A stretch of 64,000 nucleotides of DNA from Heterostelium album PN500 (GCF_000004825.1 NW_008805068.1:1488001-1552000); one strand, 5' to 3'; shown: positions 1-10,111, counted from the first letter of the stretch. Program-made: numbers and translations. The notes: generated by a model from the letters alone, not told the origin.

Positions 1-201
1 ACAGAACCATTTTTCGCTCAAATGTCAATCACCAACACATGTCAATATGGTGCAATAATTCAATGTACAAATTCAACAATGACAACAACCTCTTTCCAAC
101 AATTGGATTGCACCTTTGAAATTTCAAAATCCACCGTCAATTTGAATACTAATTGTATCAAGAATGCAAATTTCCAATCATCTAAAAATGTTTGTTTCTA
201 A
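1..201 (+). CDS. Small secreted cysteine-rich protein, C-terminal part only
   Basis: The window opens inside a reading frame that starts at base 1 and ends with TAA at 199-201, leaving 66 residues. It matches the C-terminal third of the complete gene at 675-1241: both have a PxxAQM segment, then T-x-VC/TC, a VQC/IQC pair, and a final Cys near the stop (VCF here, VCSQ there). The start and signal peptide lie outside the window. The two genes are in tandem, 470 bases apart, which suggests local duplication. Function is unknown; the family looks extracellular. Confidence 0.75.
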   Translation, partial: TEPFFAQMSITNTCQYGAIIQCTNSTMTTTSFQQLDCTFEISKSTVNLNTNCIKNANFQSSKNVCF

Positions 202-306
202 AATCAATAAACATAAACAATTAAAAGTCAACAAAAGTGGTTTCAATTAAAAATAAAATTTAATTTGTTTTATATTTAGTTGAAACAACTTGAAACGAAA
301 TAAACT

Positions 307-525
307 TTACAAACTCTTCAACAAATAAACCATCTTTAGTATAAGATTTACTAAAAATATCTTGCGACAAAAAAAAACATTTGTAAAACCGGTATCATGA
401 TATTTATTTTTGGTTACGAGAATTTTAATAAAATCTCCGTGGTATTTTGCAGCACTGGCAATGACCTCATCGACTAAAATTTGCATGATTTTTAATTCTT
501 TGTTTTTTGGTATGATTTCATTCAA
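307..525 (-). other. Short open frame of uncertain status
   Basis: A 72-codon minus-strand frame lies between the two cysteine-rich genes. Its first 50 codons have a mixed, protein-like composition (for example QILVDEVIASAAKYHGD), unlike the surrounding AT noise; the last 20 codons look like run-on into AT-rich DNA. On the other strand, 555-616 holds a short ATG-started frame between AG and GT signals. I recognise no family. It may be a small gene, one exon, or a relic. Confidence 0.25.
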
Positions 526-674
526 TTTAATCTTGTTTTAATTAGATTTTTTTTCTTTAAAGGTACCGAAAATGGCAACACCATCAAGTTTAAATAGCAA
601 TGAAACTGGAGTTTGGTATTCATTCATTATTATTATATATTAATTTAATTTTATAAAAATAAATAAAGAAAGAA

Positions 675-1241
675 ATGAACAAACAAATAAGTTTATTATT
701 AGTTTTAATAACTTTTTATTGTTGTCTGAGTCATGCCTATGACAATAAATACTTATTGGTAGAGTATCCAGCTGGACAATGCAATGGAGATGTTTTGAAT
801 GCCGTTTACTACCAGACATACTCGTGCTTTGACCGTACCTATGTAACTTGTGATCCAAAATCCAAGACCGCAGAGATTACTTCCTACTATTGTAGTGATT
901 GCAATTGCTCAGAGAGTGGTTCGATCAAAGTTAGTCTTGGATGTGATAAAGATACCGGTGCCATCTACAGCTGTGAATCTACTATTACCAAGATGCCAAG
1001 TTCCATTTCCACCTTCAAATACGTTGATCAGCACTGTGGAGGTGAACCATACTACGCTCAAATGGAAGCAACCAATGTTTGTTTTAACAGCACCGTTGTT
1101 CAATGCACAGACACCTCTTTGACAATGGAAAAGTATTCAGATGCCGACTGCACTGGTCAAGCTACTCCATACGTAAAGAACCTCAATACAACCTGTATAA
1201 CTAATGATTGGAAATCATCTCTGACAGTTTGTTCACAATAA
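675..1241 (+). CDS. Small secreted cysteine-rich protein
   Basis: A single-exon gene for 188 residues. Residues 1-21 form a clear signal peptide (hydrophobic LLLVLITFYCC, cleavage likely after SHA). The mature part has many Cys residues in spaced pairs (SDCNCSE and others) and potential N-glycosylation sites, as expected of a disulfide-bonded extracellular protein. It has two similar halves, each containing a C-N/G-G motif followed by a long Cys-bearing beta-type stretch. A paralogue fragment precedes it at 1-201, and another full copy of nearly equal length (190 residues) sits at 50022-50594. AATAAA-like signals follow the stop. The family appears dictyostelid-specific; I cannot name its role. 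Confidence 0.85.
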   Translation: MNKQISLLLVLITFYCCLSHAYDNKYLLVEYPAGQCNGDVLNAVYYQTYSCFDRTYVTCDPKSKTAEITSYYCSDCNCSESGSIKVSLGCDKDTGAIYSCESTITKMPSSISTFKYVDQHCGGEPYYAQMEATNVCFNSTVVQCTDTSLTMEKYSDADCTGQATPYVKNLNTTCITNDWKSSLTVCSQ

Positions 1242-1439
1242 ATCTAATAATAAAAAAATAAAAAAAAGATTTCACATTTTAAAAAGTATTAGTTATAAAA
1301 TAAATATTTTTTATTCGATTATAAAAGTCTGATTATTATTATTTCAGAATGATCATTAAATTTCTTATTTTTATTTTTGAAAATTAAGAGTAAATAATTT
1401 AAAGTATAATCATAATAATAAAAGAATTAATATTGTTTT

Positions 1440-3090
1440 TAAAAGGATAATAAAGTAGTTTTTAAACATGTTAGGTATCTAATTCATGAAATTATTATTT
1501 AAAATAGTAAACAAATAACGTGATAACGACTTTCTCAACCTCAGTTGCAATCCGTGGTATATCAGTTTCAGACGTTCATTTATAGATTTAGACAATATTT
1601 TATAATCACAATTAAGCAATGTAATAGGTCTTCTATTGGTTTGATCATAGACATCGCCCTTCTTGAAGATCACACCAACTTTGAAATCTTGTGGGATATG
1701 TTGTTCACCGGTGAGCACTTTGTTGAACAGTTTGGTCAGTAGCGGTGCGATAGTGTCAATATGTTCCCGATAGAACCACAGACCAAGACCATCAGGACCG
1801 GGAGATTTATGCGGGTTAGACGACAAGATGATATCAGCTACTTCTTCGATGGTGAATTTTATACCGACACCTAGAAGAACTGCAATCCCAAGCTCTCTTG
1901 AGCATCTCTGCGTGCAGCTCTTGATTATCTTTCTCAGCGGCGAATAGTTTGGAGTAGAAGTGATGCATAATCTTGGTCATCTCGTCGATGTCGGAGGTAA
2001 CGGATTTATTTCATCTGTGCAGCCCTGGTATGGACGAGTCTTTCTTGGATAGAGCAAGTTTGGCGGTGAGCATTTTAGATGGAACTTCACCATGGAGTTG
2101 CTGGTTCATCTTGCGAATGGAGTCACGAACAGAATGTTCTTCAGATTGAAGTAACAGTAGATCGCGGCTGGCTTTGGCTCTGATGCTAGATGATAGTTTG
2201 GTGGAGCTAATGGTATTGATCAAACTCTTAATCATCTTCCTCTTGGCCATGCTACGCAGCCGCTGGTATTTTTTATAGACGTTGACTATATTAGACCTAA
2301 CAGAATCTATTCTCTCGTCCAGTAGCACCTCTGGGAACGATTTCTTTTCCCAGCAAGACGAAGGAGCAAACACAGCAAGCACATTAAGGCTGTGGCCACC
2401 TACATAATTGACATTGAATAAAATGAATCTACCACTTTTATCAAGCAGAATGGGTTGATTTTGATGCAGCTGGTGTGAGCAATGATAGCAACACCAGTGA
2501 CTTTACCATTGGATACAGCAAAGATTTTGTTTGGTTGGCTGAAAGGGTTGAATGTTTGATGAAATTGATTGTTAATGTTGTTGGTTTCAGGAAGTATAGT
2601 GAGTTGTGGGTTGTAACCAGTAATAGTTGAGGAAATATCAGCGGTTGAAGTTTTAGAAGCTGGTCCTCTGCAGTTTCCTACCAGTGCTTTAAAGCACTTG
2701 TTGGTGGTGGTTATTGAGTTTTACCTCTGCGACCTCGTGAGGTTGTAGGCTTTTCTTCAACATCTTCCTTTCATTACCAACATCTTCTTGAACAGCACAC
2801 GGTTTATTAGCGGTTTGTATCTTATTGTCGACCAGAGGGTTGCTACCTGGTGCTATCGCCGACACAGCAGTGCTTGGTTTCAGAGCATTGTAGTAGCTGG
2901 TGCAGGTTTAACAGGGGGTGGCTTGTACCGTATGAGTGTGTACTTAAAACCTGATTTCTCATCTTTGGCATCAATTTCTTTGAAGATTTTGTCATTAGGA
3001 AACAAGTACCACAACGACGTTTTCCAGATAGGTTTTTTTTTTTTTTTTTTTTGCAACAAAAGATTTGTTTACTCATGATCAGTCAACAAA
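1440..3090 (-). mobile_element. Degenerate non-LTR retrotransposon (LINE), TRE-like
   Basis: On the minus strand the parts appear in LINE order. A frame opening at 3076 with MSKQIFCC and a poly-Lys run looks like the start of ORF1. From about 2530 to 2380 there are remains of an APE-type endonuclease (GRFILFNVNY, then VFAPSS). The linker between endonuclease and reverse transcriptase lies at 2382-2011. The N-terminal reverse transcriptase lies at 1826-1479, with the diagnostic NPHKSPGPDGL, KKGD and RRPITLLNCDYK motifs. Frames change repeatedly, much of ORF1 and the endonuclease is missing, and nothing after RT motif 2 remains, so the copy is dead. Its L1-like motifs and its place next to a tRNA gene fit the dictyostelid TRE family. 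Confidence 0.8.
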
Positions 3091-3175
3091 TTGCAGGTAT
3101 TGGTATTAACCTGCTAGTTCGTGTTTTATATTATATATACATTCTCACACAGGCCGTGAGAAATAGCCAATAAAA

Positions 3176-3217
3176 TATTATTATTATTATTATTACTATT
3201 ATTATTATTATTATTGT
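3176..3217. repeat. (ATT)n microsatellite
   Basis: About 13 imperfect TTA/ATT units. Read on the minus strand it follows the ORF2 stop of the 3240-3683 LINE piece, so it may derive from that element's A-rich 3' tail. It separates that piece from the 5' end of the next LINE. Confidence 0.8.
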
Positions 3218-3239
3218 TTATAATCAATAAGTTGAGTAG

Positions 3240-3683
3240 TATTAAGATAGAATAGATCTAACAGTAGAAGAGTGTTGATGAACAACAGTATAAAGTGGTG
3301 GCACGTAGTTGGAAGGATTTAGATTCCAATCAGATTTAAATTTACGTGTTATTGCAGAGCAATCGACAGAGACTCCTTGGGAGATAGAATTAGCGATTGT
3401 GAAGTTAAGCTTGTGGTAATTGGCATCGATTAATTTGGTGTAATGGGTGACTGCTCTTTTGACGGTATTTAGGAAAGGAACTGTTGTGAAACCACATTCC
3501 TGCATTTTGAAGAAGAAGTGCTCGTGTGGGTTGCAGAGTTCACCACAGAACTCACAGACATGACCAGTGCGCTTGTGGTTGATGGGGAAGGTGTGAGAGT
3601 ACAGCCGGAATAGCTGTTACGTAGCATAGGCTGATAGGTTTGCTGACATCGTTTGTCACTATCTTGGTCGAGCTATGGGTTAA
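3240..3683 (-). mobile_element. LINE (TRE-like) ORF2 3'-end fragment
   Basis: The minus strand from about 3620 to 3240 encodes the end of a LINE ORF2. It has a zinc-binding segment (CEFCGELCNPHEHFFF, Cys/His spacing typical of the C-terminal knuckle of non-LTR ORF2) followed by about 85 residues to a stop at 3242. The fragment begins a few bases beyond the tRNA-Trp gene at 3710-3790 and has the same orientation, so it is a 5'-truncated insertion downstream of a tRNA gene, the target used by TRE3-type elements. A diverged copy of the same 3' end lies on the plus strand at about 6040-6130. Confidence 0.75.
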
Positions 3684-3709
3684 CCGCATGCGGATTTTTA
3701 TTTTTTAAA

Positions 3710-3790
3710 TGACCAGTAAGGGATTCGAACCCTTGACCTGAAGCTAACTCTTTTTTGGAGACTTATGCGCTACCACTGCGCCAACCGGCC
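3710..3790 (-). tRNA. tRNA-Trp (CCA) with a 9-base intron
   Basis: The minus strand folds into a cloverleaf: a 7-bp acceptor stem GGCCGGU/ACUGGUC with discriminator A, a GCGC/GCGC D-stem, and the T-arm GGUUCGAAUCC. The anticodon loop reads CUCCAAA (anticodon CCA). The anticodon stem closes only if about 9 bases (AAAAGAGTT) after position 37 are removed as an intron. Length without the intron is 72. An intron-bearing tRNA-Trp gene is known in Dictyostelium discoideum. The outermost anticodon-stem pair (U-C) is mismatched. An identical copy lies divergently at 5274-5354. Confidence 0.8.
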
Positions 3791-3839
3791 ATTGAAATTT
3801 ATGCTTTTGGAAATAAAATTTTTATTCGAGCTACTACTC

Positions 3840-4320
3840 CTACTCAAAAACCATTCTCGACATATTCCGCAAAACGTCTTCTAAAATAAGCCAAACCAAA
3901 TGAGTATCGTAATTGTCAAATTCCAAAACAAACACCTTCACATACCCAATCTCCACCAGACTAGAAAGAAACCTTGGCATCCACTTCAGCATTGACAGCT
4001 TCACGTCACAAAACAACACCTCACTCACAAACAGCAATCTCGACACTGACACCAAATACACCGGATCCGAATCGAAAGAGCTTCTCTCAGCTGGGAAGAA
4101 GGAGGCTTTGCCTCTGGAAAAGAATGGGTCTTGAATCACTTCCTCTCAATCAAAGTCAACTCAAACCACGACATTCTCAACTTGGTTGATATTCGAACCA
4201 AAAAGTGAATTGTTATAGAGTACATATTTATACTTTATACGACTCCAATTGGCATCACCATCAACCTCTGGATTGAAACCATCACACAATCGAGAAACTT
4301 TACAAGATTTAAAACAGTAG
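3840..4320 (-). other. Decayed coding sequence between the tRNA genes
   Basis: The minus strand carries protein-like sequence in more than one frame: a stretch with SRLCDGFNPEVDGD near 4290, then, after a frame change, about 100 codons ending at 3840 (with LVEIGYVKVFVLEFDNYDTH). Composition is clearly coding-like and less AT-rich than the flanks, but there is no continuous frame and no family I can name. The plus strand also has open stretches here; I consider them shadows. A relic gene is the best reading. Confidence 0.35.
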
Positions 4321-4469
4321 CAGATTATTACTGTATTCTCGACAGTGTATCCAATGAATGTATTCAGTCACCCCAATCTCATCTGGAAATGATGATTTTC
4401 TTTAGTTGATTTTGTTGACATTTTTGAAATCTCCGCAACTGTACTATAAATTCTAAAGTATTGTCTATA

Positions 4470-5055
4470 TCAAATTGACACTATTTTGTTTCTATATTCA
4501 TTACTACCACCAGCTGAATGAATTAATTTTCTTAAACTTGATTCAATATCTGACTCTTGGTAATATTTATCCAAATCATTATAACTCATATCTGTTAAAT
4601 TCGCAGCTAAGAATTCCAACTCTTCTAACAATCCTCGATACCATTTAGTTTTAGAATTCAATTCTTTTGGAATGAATCTAATATTAGATTGGTGAAATGT
4701 TTCACTGTCACCAGTTCTATCAGTACTTGTTTGGAAATTTGATATAGAAAGTGTTGAAAAATGAACATTGGTGATTGGGCATCGAGAATTTTGACTTGCC
4801 AAAGATGCATCAAATATCTTTCTGTCCAAATCCCAATTTCCTTTTTTCTTTTTTGAGAAAGCTCGTTCTTTTCATTACAATACAAAGAATTCATAAAAGA
4901 AACAGAGTTGGTAGATCTATTTTCTATATTTCTCTAAAAATACTATTATTATTAATATATTAAGAATGATAGAAATTCTTTTGAGATTTTGATAATTTCA
5001 CATCACAATCTGAACATCTTCTTAGAGCTTGTCTTCGAAAAACGATTAGTTTCAT
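4470..5055 (-). pseudogene. Probable broken gene with a Cys/His motif
   Basis: A minus-strand ATG at 5055 opens about 30 codons with a possible zinc-binding pattern (CSDCDVKLSKSQKNFYHS), then stops occur. Protein-like sequence resumes at about 4880 (NEKNELSQKRKK) and continues, in the frame of LDRKIFDASLASQN, to a stop at 4470, ending GGSNEYRNKIVSI. An acceptor-like ATAG exists before the second part, but I find no good GT donor after the first, so it reads as broken rather than spliced. No family recognised. Confidence 0.4.
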
Positions 5056-5273
5056 TGTTGACAAACTAATTATCTATATTAAAATTTAAACAAATATTGA
5101 TCCTATTTAAAATAATAATAAAATATTTGAATAGTGCTTTTATTTGTGAAAGAGGATTGTAAAATCCATGGTATTAATATTTGAACAATGTTTTGTCAAT
5201 CAAATAAAATTTCTATTTAAACTAAAAGACTACTTTTTTTAAAATTTTTGAATGGTTTTCTAAAAAATTCAAA

Positions 5274-5354
5274 GGCCGGTTGGCGCAGTGGTAGCGCATA
5301 AGTCTCCAAAAAAGAGTTAGCTTCAGGTCAAGGGTTCGAATCCCTTACTGGTCA
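5274..5354 (+). tRNA. tRNA-Trp (CCA) with a 9-base intron, second copy
   Basis: Identical over 81 bases to the minus-strand gene at 3710-3790, with the same stems, CCA anticodon and 9-base intron. The two genes are divergent, with 5' ends facing each other across 1.5 kb. Both share their first roughly 38 downstream bases, including the palindrome CCGCATGCGG 17 bases after the gene. 5' flanks are not obviously similar, apart from A/T richness. Confidence 0.8.
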
Positions 5355-5380
5355 TTTAAAAAACACAAGTCCGCATGCGG

Positions 5381-6690
5381 TTTATGATGATCCATATAGG
5401 TACCCCGTGTTCGCCGTACAGAAGGTCAACTAACCATCCAGATTGGTCACTCTTTGGTTCTCCAATCTCAGTTCCTGCACATATCCAAGGTCAAAGCATA
5501 TGCTACGCAATACTCAAAAAGATATTCAAATTTTACTTTATTTCAGCTTTAACAAGATTAGAATTTTTTAAATCTTCAATTCACCACACTTTTAGGCTTT
5601 GGATGTAATTTACTATCTTTCTTACAAATTTTAATGATATATATTTTTTATTAGTAGATCAATTTTACTTGTTTTGTGATTTTCAGAATCTGATTTCATA
5701 TTTTTTCTATTCTATTGGAGTTTTCAATTTATCTATATCAGGATGAATATATCTAGATAATGGTTTATATTTCATTGTGCCACAGCTTCTATCCAATATA
5801 GGAATAAAATTGGAAAATACATTAATCTAATATATTGTTCAAAAAAAGAAATATAATGTTTATTTTGAATAACCATTTATATTTTCAAATACGAATAATA
5901 TTCAAATAATAAGCATAAATAAATACATTAAAAACAAGTTAAATAATATTGTAAAGATTTAAGCTTTAAACTTTATTTGATCTTTAATGTATATAGATAA
6001 TAACATTTATCTTTATAATAACGCGTAAATTTAAATTTGATTGGAATCTAAATCTTTCCAACTATGTGCCACCCCCACAGCAAATTTATACTGTTAGATC
6101 TATTCTATCATAATACTACTCAACTTATTAATTTAATAACTGAGTCAACAAAGCTTTTTTTGGAAAAAAAATATATATATATATATATATTAATATCGAG
6201 TTAAGTTTATTCTGCTTTCCTTTGGTTAAAGCTGTACTACTCATAGTAATACTACTTTACAAAATTGGGAAATATAGTTGCTGGTTCTGTGCTCTGATTA
6301 GTTATTAAATTTTCATAATCAATCAAGATACCTCTTAATCACAAAAAAGAATTTGAAAAATAGAACAGAAAATAGAAAAGATTTCAATTGCAAGCGAATT
6401 GATCTTGTAAAAAATATAAAGAATATGAGAAATAGGACAGAGGTATCAAATCATCAGACATATATACATTTATTTGTTATAGAAAGTAAGAAATATATTC
6501 TAAGATAGGTCTTTGTAAAAAATTGAATCATTTTAGAGTAAGGGATGATATTTTTTAAATTTTTTACTCAAAAATGATTGCCATCTCAACCGGACTGTGG
6601 CTGAACTGCTCCAACAATAAATAAACACGAACTGTAGGGTAATATCAAGCTCTACACCTTGACTATCAGAAATGGTAGTACAAGGATAAT
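5381..6690 (+). mobile_element. LINE (TRE-like) fragments downstream of the plus-strand tRNA-Trp
   Basis: At about 6040-6130 the plus strand reads WNLNLSNYVPP, then YTVRSILS and a stop, a diverged copy with a small deletion of the ORF2 end at 3340-3240. At about 6590-6680 a further stretch (AAACACGAACT and what follows) resembles the 5' untranslated region just before the ORF1 start of the other element (3125-3070, minus). Bases 5381-5608 carry an open, possibly element-derived frame directly after the tRNA flank. Everything between is AT-rich and eroded, with an (AT)n tract at about 6170-6190. The order (3' end, then the next 5' end) mirrors 3683-3070. Confidence 0.5.
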
Positions 6691-7073
6691 TTTTATAAAA
6701 AAGAAAAAAAAAATATCTTTTTAATTTAATTTTTTTTTAAAAAACAATAACCAATAAATATAGCCCTCTGAAATTTATTATTTTAATATAGTATGCTAAC
6801 TTTAATTTAATTAAGTATAGTATCAATTTGTTTATTCCTAGTTGGCACAATCTATTTCACAAAATATTCTCTACAAAGACAATTCACGATTAAAACATGT
6901 TGAAAATTGAGTTTGATCCATCTCAATGTTTTATCAATTGATACTTTATAAATAAATTTTCTAAAAAAATAAATGACTAATGTATTCTCAAAGTATGAGT
7001 GTTGATTTTTTAATAATTAAATAATTAAATAACTTTTTTAATGAACGCCTGCCTATAAAGAATATTCATGAAT
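6691..7073. other. Intergenic, AT-rich
   Basis: About 380 bases of A/T runs between the last LINE trace and the stop codon of the kinase gene; it presumably contains that gene's 3' untranslated region. I see no other feature. Confidence 0.6.
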
Positions 7074-7260
7074 TTATTGTAATGTACATTTACTCTTATT
7101 ATGAGGTGACTCAAAAGTGATTTTTGGTCTTCTATTACTTGAGTTTCTTAGTGGTGGTTGTGGGGAGTTGTTGGCTGGTGTTGTGTTTGAACTATCAATT
7201 ATTTCATTATTTGCAGATTCTTGGACTTCATTGAAATTATTTACATTGTTACTCGAGTTG

Positions 7261-7301
<41 letters not shown>

Positions 7302-8731
7302 GTTGTTGTTGATGTTGATGTTGATGTTTGGTGATTCTATAGAATTTTGATTTTTGGAAGCATCATATAAATCGTGTTGAGAAATCTCTGCATTATCATC
7401 GGGATCGCTGTCAGTTTGAAGATCCTCAGAGTACAAACTGATAGTTGGTGGTGGAATATTTGGAATATGTATTGACTCTGCGAGAATATGGTGTGTCTGT
7501 GGGTAAACATCGTTCTCGTATCCAAAGATCAGTTCATCTTCATCATTACCATAAGCAATCTCCAGTGGATCGAATTTAGATTCCGCAGAGACTGGAATGA
7601 ATGGTTCATATTCTAATTCTTTTTTACACCATCTAAAATGAAAAAAAAACGTTGTATTAATAAATTATTAACAAACAAGTATGATGATGATGATGGTACA
7701 TACTTATGATTCTTAATTTGATTGATAGTAAATCTTTGATTGTGGTCGATTTGAAGAATACCTTTGATCAAATCACACAAATCTCTATCGATATCAGCTG
7801 GGAATTCTATATTACATCTTGATATATTCTCAAATAACATATACATATTTGTACCAGAGAATGGGAATCTACCTATTGTCATTAAATATCTAAATAAAAA
7901 TTTAATTTAATTAATCATCTTATTACTTTTAAAGATCGGTTTGAATTTGATTGTAACTTACAAAGTGACTCCCATAGCCCAAATGTCGATTTTAAAAGGT
8001 GAAAATGATCTTTGAAATGATGTTAATTCAGGTGGTTGGAAAGCAGGTGAACCATAGCTTCTTGATAAACATTCGAAATCATCAAGTAGCGAGCTATCCT
8101 CTGAAACACCGAAATCTGTCAACTTTAGCAGACTGTCATTTGTAAATAATATATTATCTGGTTTAATATCTAGATAAAGTAAATAATAGTAGGTAATACC
8201 AAATTAGTTTATTAGTTTCATGATCATTGCAATTTAAATATTTAATAACATACCTCTATGTAAAATTTTTTGTGAATGTATATATTCTATTGCTTCGATG
8301 AGTTGATTAAAGATGTTTTGTGCTTGAATGGGAGGAAGTTTAGAGTTTGGTGAAGACTCTAGTAGATTCTGTAGAGTTCCACCACCAACATATTCGTATA
8401 TGATATAGAGCTTGCCCTTCTCTTCGATAGTAAAGTGGTCTATCAACTTGATGATGTGCTTGTTATGTAGTTTTCTGGTGATGTTGATCTCTTTGAGAAC
8501 CGATGCCTCACCACCAGGGATCTTCTTCAAGCGTGCACGCTTCAATATCTTTACGGCAACTCGTTTCTGTGTGAATGTGTCCATGCCATCCTTTACCTTG
8601 CCATATGCACCTTCACCGAGTACCTCACCCAAGATATAGTTCTTTATCATCTTTGGTCCTTTTCTCTTGAATTGTATATCGTCGACCTCGTCGAGGTGAA
8701 CAATGAAATCATTTCTATAGTCAACTTCCAT
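7074..8731 (-). CDS. lkb1: LKB1/STK11-type serine/threonine kinase
   Basis: Four exons (8731-8254, 8169-7962, 7889-7704, 7632-7074) give 476 residues. The kinase domain starts near residue 30: Gly loop GEGAYGKV, VAIK-type Lys61, HRD at 158-160, DFG at 178-180, and SPAFQPPE in the activation segment. The IPGGEASVLKEI stretch after the ATP Lys and FSGTNMYMLFENI match LKB1 rather than other kinases. LKB1 is the master upstream kinase of AMPK and relatives and works with STRAD and MO25. The tail is acidic with a poly-Asn run and ends KCTLQ, a CaaX box, so farnesylation and membrane attachment are expected, as in animal LKB1. Introns are short with GTATGT/GTAAGT donors. The neighbours are unrelated. 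Confidence 0.9.
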
Positions 8732-10111
8732 GATTATTTATTGCTGTTGTTGTTGTTGTTTTGTAGATCTATTATGATTTACTGTTACTAACTACTACTA
8801 CTATAACTAACTTAAAACTATACTTTTATTCTATTATTACTATGATGATGATTAAAAATATTTATTTAAAAGTAGAAAAAGTAAAAAGCAAAGCAGACTT
8901 GACTGTTGTTGTTTACTCTTTAAATAATAGGATGATGAATGATGAATGATGATTTATATAAATATAATAATTTGTATATTATGATAAATAGATAGATAAT
9001 ATAATATTATAGCAAACAACTAAAAAAAACAATAATATTATTATAAAATGGACTATTGTAAGATAATATTAAATTTACAAATAGATCTAGATTGTGATGA
9101 TTCAGTTCTTAATTTGTCTGTTATTAATATTATCTTTTCAATATTATTTAGGTTGGTTTGAGGTTGGTTTGTTTGCTTGGTGTTGTTGTTGTTGTCCTAG
9201 TTTTGGAATGGAAGAAAAGAATAGAATAGAAAGAGAGACTGTCTTTTTTACTTTGATTTCAACTCAATTCAATTCAATTCAATTGAAATCCTATTCTATT
9301 ATTAATACTATATTGACCAACTGTTGATACGAAATGAAAACACTAACAAATAGATAACAAATAGACACTGTGAGTACCAATAAATTGCTAATTATATTGT
9401 AGTACTAGTGTGGGTGGTGTGTTATTTTTGTTTTTTTTTTATATAAAAATTCTTCTATTCCTGTTTGCTAGTAATATCAACACCACCAAAATAATAATAA
9501 ATAAATAATTATTATTTAGTAGTTGTGAGCTGTGAGTGAGAATATTGTATGTGTTTATGTTTATGTGTATGTGTGTGTGTGTGTGTGTGTGTTTGTGTTT
9601 CAAAATAATAAAATGGATTGAGCTGTTTTTTAAATACAATCCAATTTATTTGTTTTAAAAGATGGGGTGTTGCAAAAAAATTAACAAAACCATCTTCTTG
9701 AAAATAGATGGGTTGACCAGGTAGAAATTTTGAATTTTTTTGAAATTGAATTTGTTTTTTCTCCACCATGAATGTTGTTGTGTTTTTTTTTAAGGTCCTG
9801 TTATTGGGCAGATACTGTTCGCAATTTTTAGAGCTAAAAAAAGAAAATCTTTTGCAATTTAAAAATCATTAAAAAATATCAATATTAATAATAATAATAT
9901 TAATCTTAGTTGTAATAATAAGAACATGACCTGTTATTTTTAAAGCTCTATTTAGGAATAAAAAAAAAATAAAAAAAATGTTATTAATAATTAATTTAGC
10001 TTAATATTGAATAATTTAGCTTAATATCAATAATGATTTTCATAATGTCTAAATTAATTAATTAATTAAAGTAAAGATAGATAAATATTTCAAAATAATT
10101 ATAATAATAAA
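8732..10111. other. Intergenic, with a (GT)n run and a doubtful small minus-strand frame
   Basis: This 1.4 kb is the divergent promoter of the kinase (minus) and the phosphoribosyltransferase (plus). It holds CAA/TTG and AAT repeats and a (GT)n microsatellite at about 9565-9592. On the minus strand, 9769-9600 has a protein-like stretch (KFLPGQPIYFQEDGFVNFF), and 9832-9785, just after an acceptor-like TTTTTTTAG, reads ALKIANSICPITGP in another frame. These may be pieces of one small spliced or broken gene; I could not join them convincingly. Confidence 0.35.

Noticed and set aside
7117-7350. Plus-strand poly-Leu frame opposite the LKB1 tail
   Set aside because: Shadow of the poly-Asn codons of the kinase gene.
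9094-9327. Signal-peptide-like plus-strand frame before the phosphoribosyltransferase
   Set aside because: Hydrophobic look comes from T-rich DNA; it includes TTG repeats and a TCAAT repeat, and no downstream coding signal follows.
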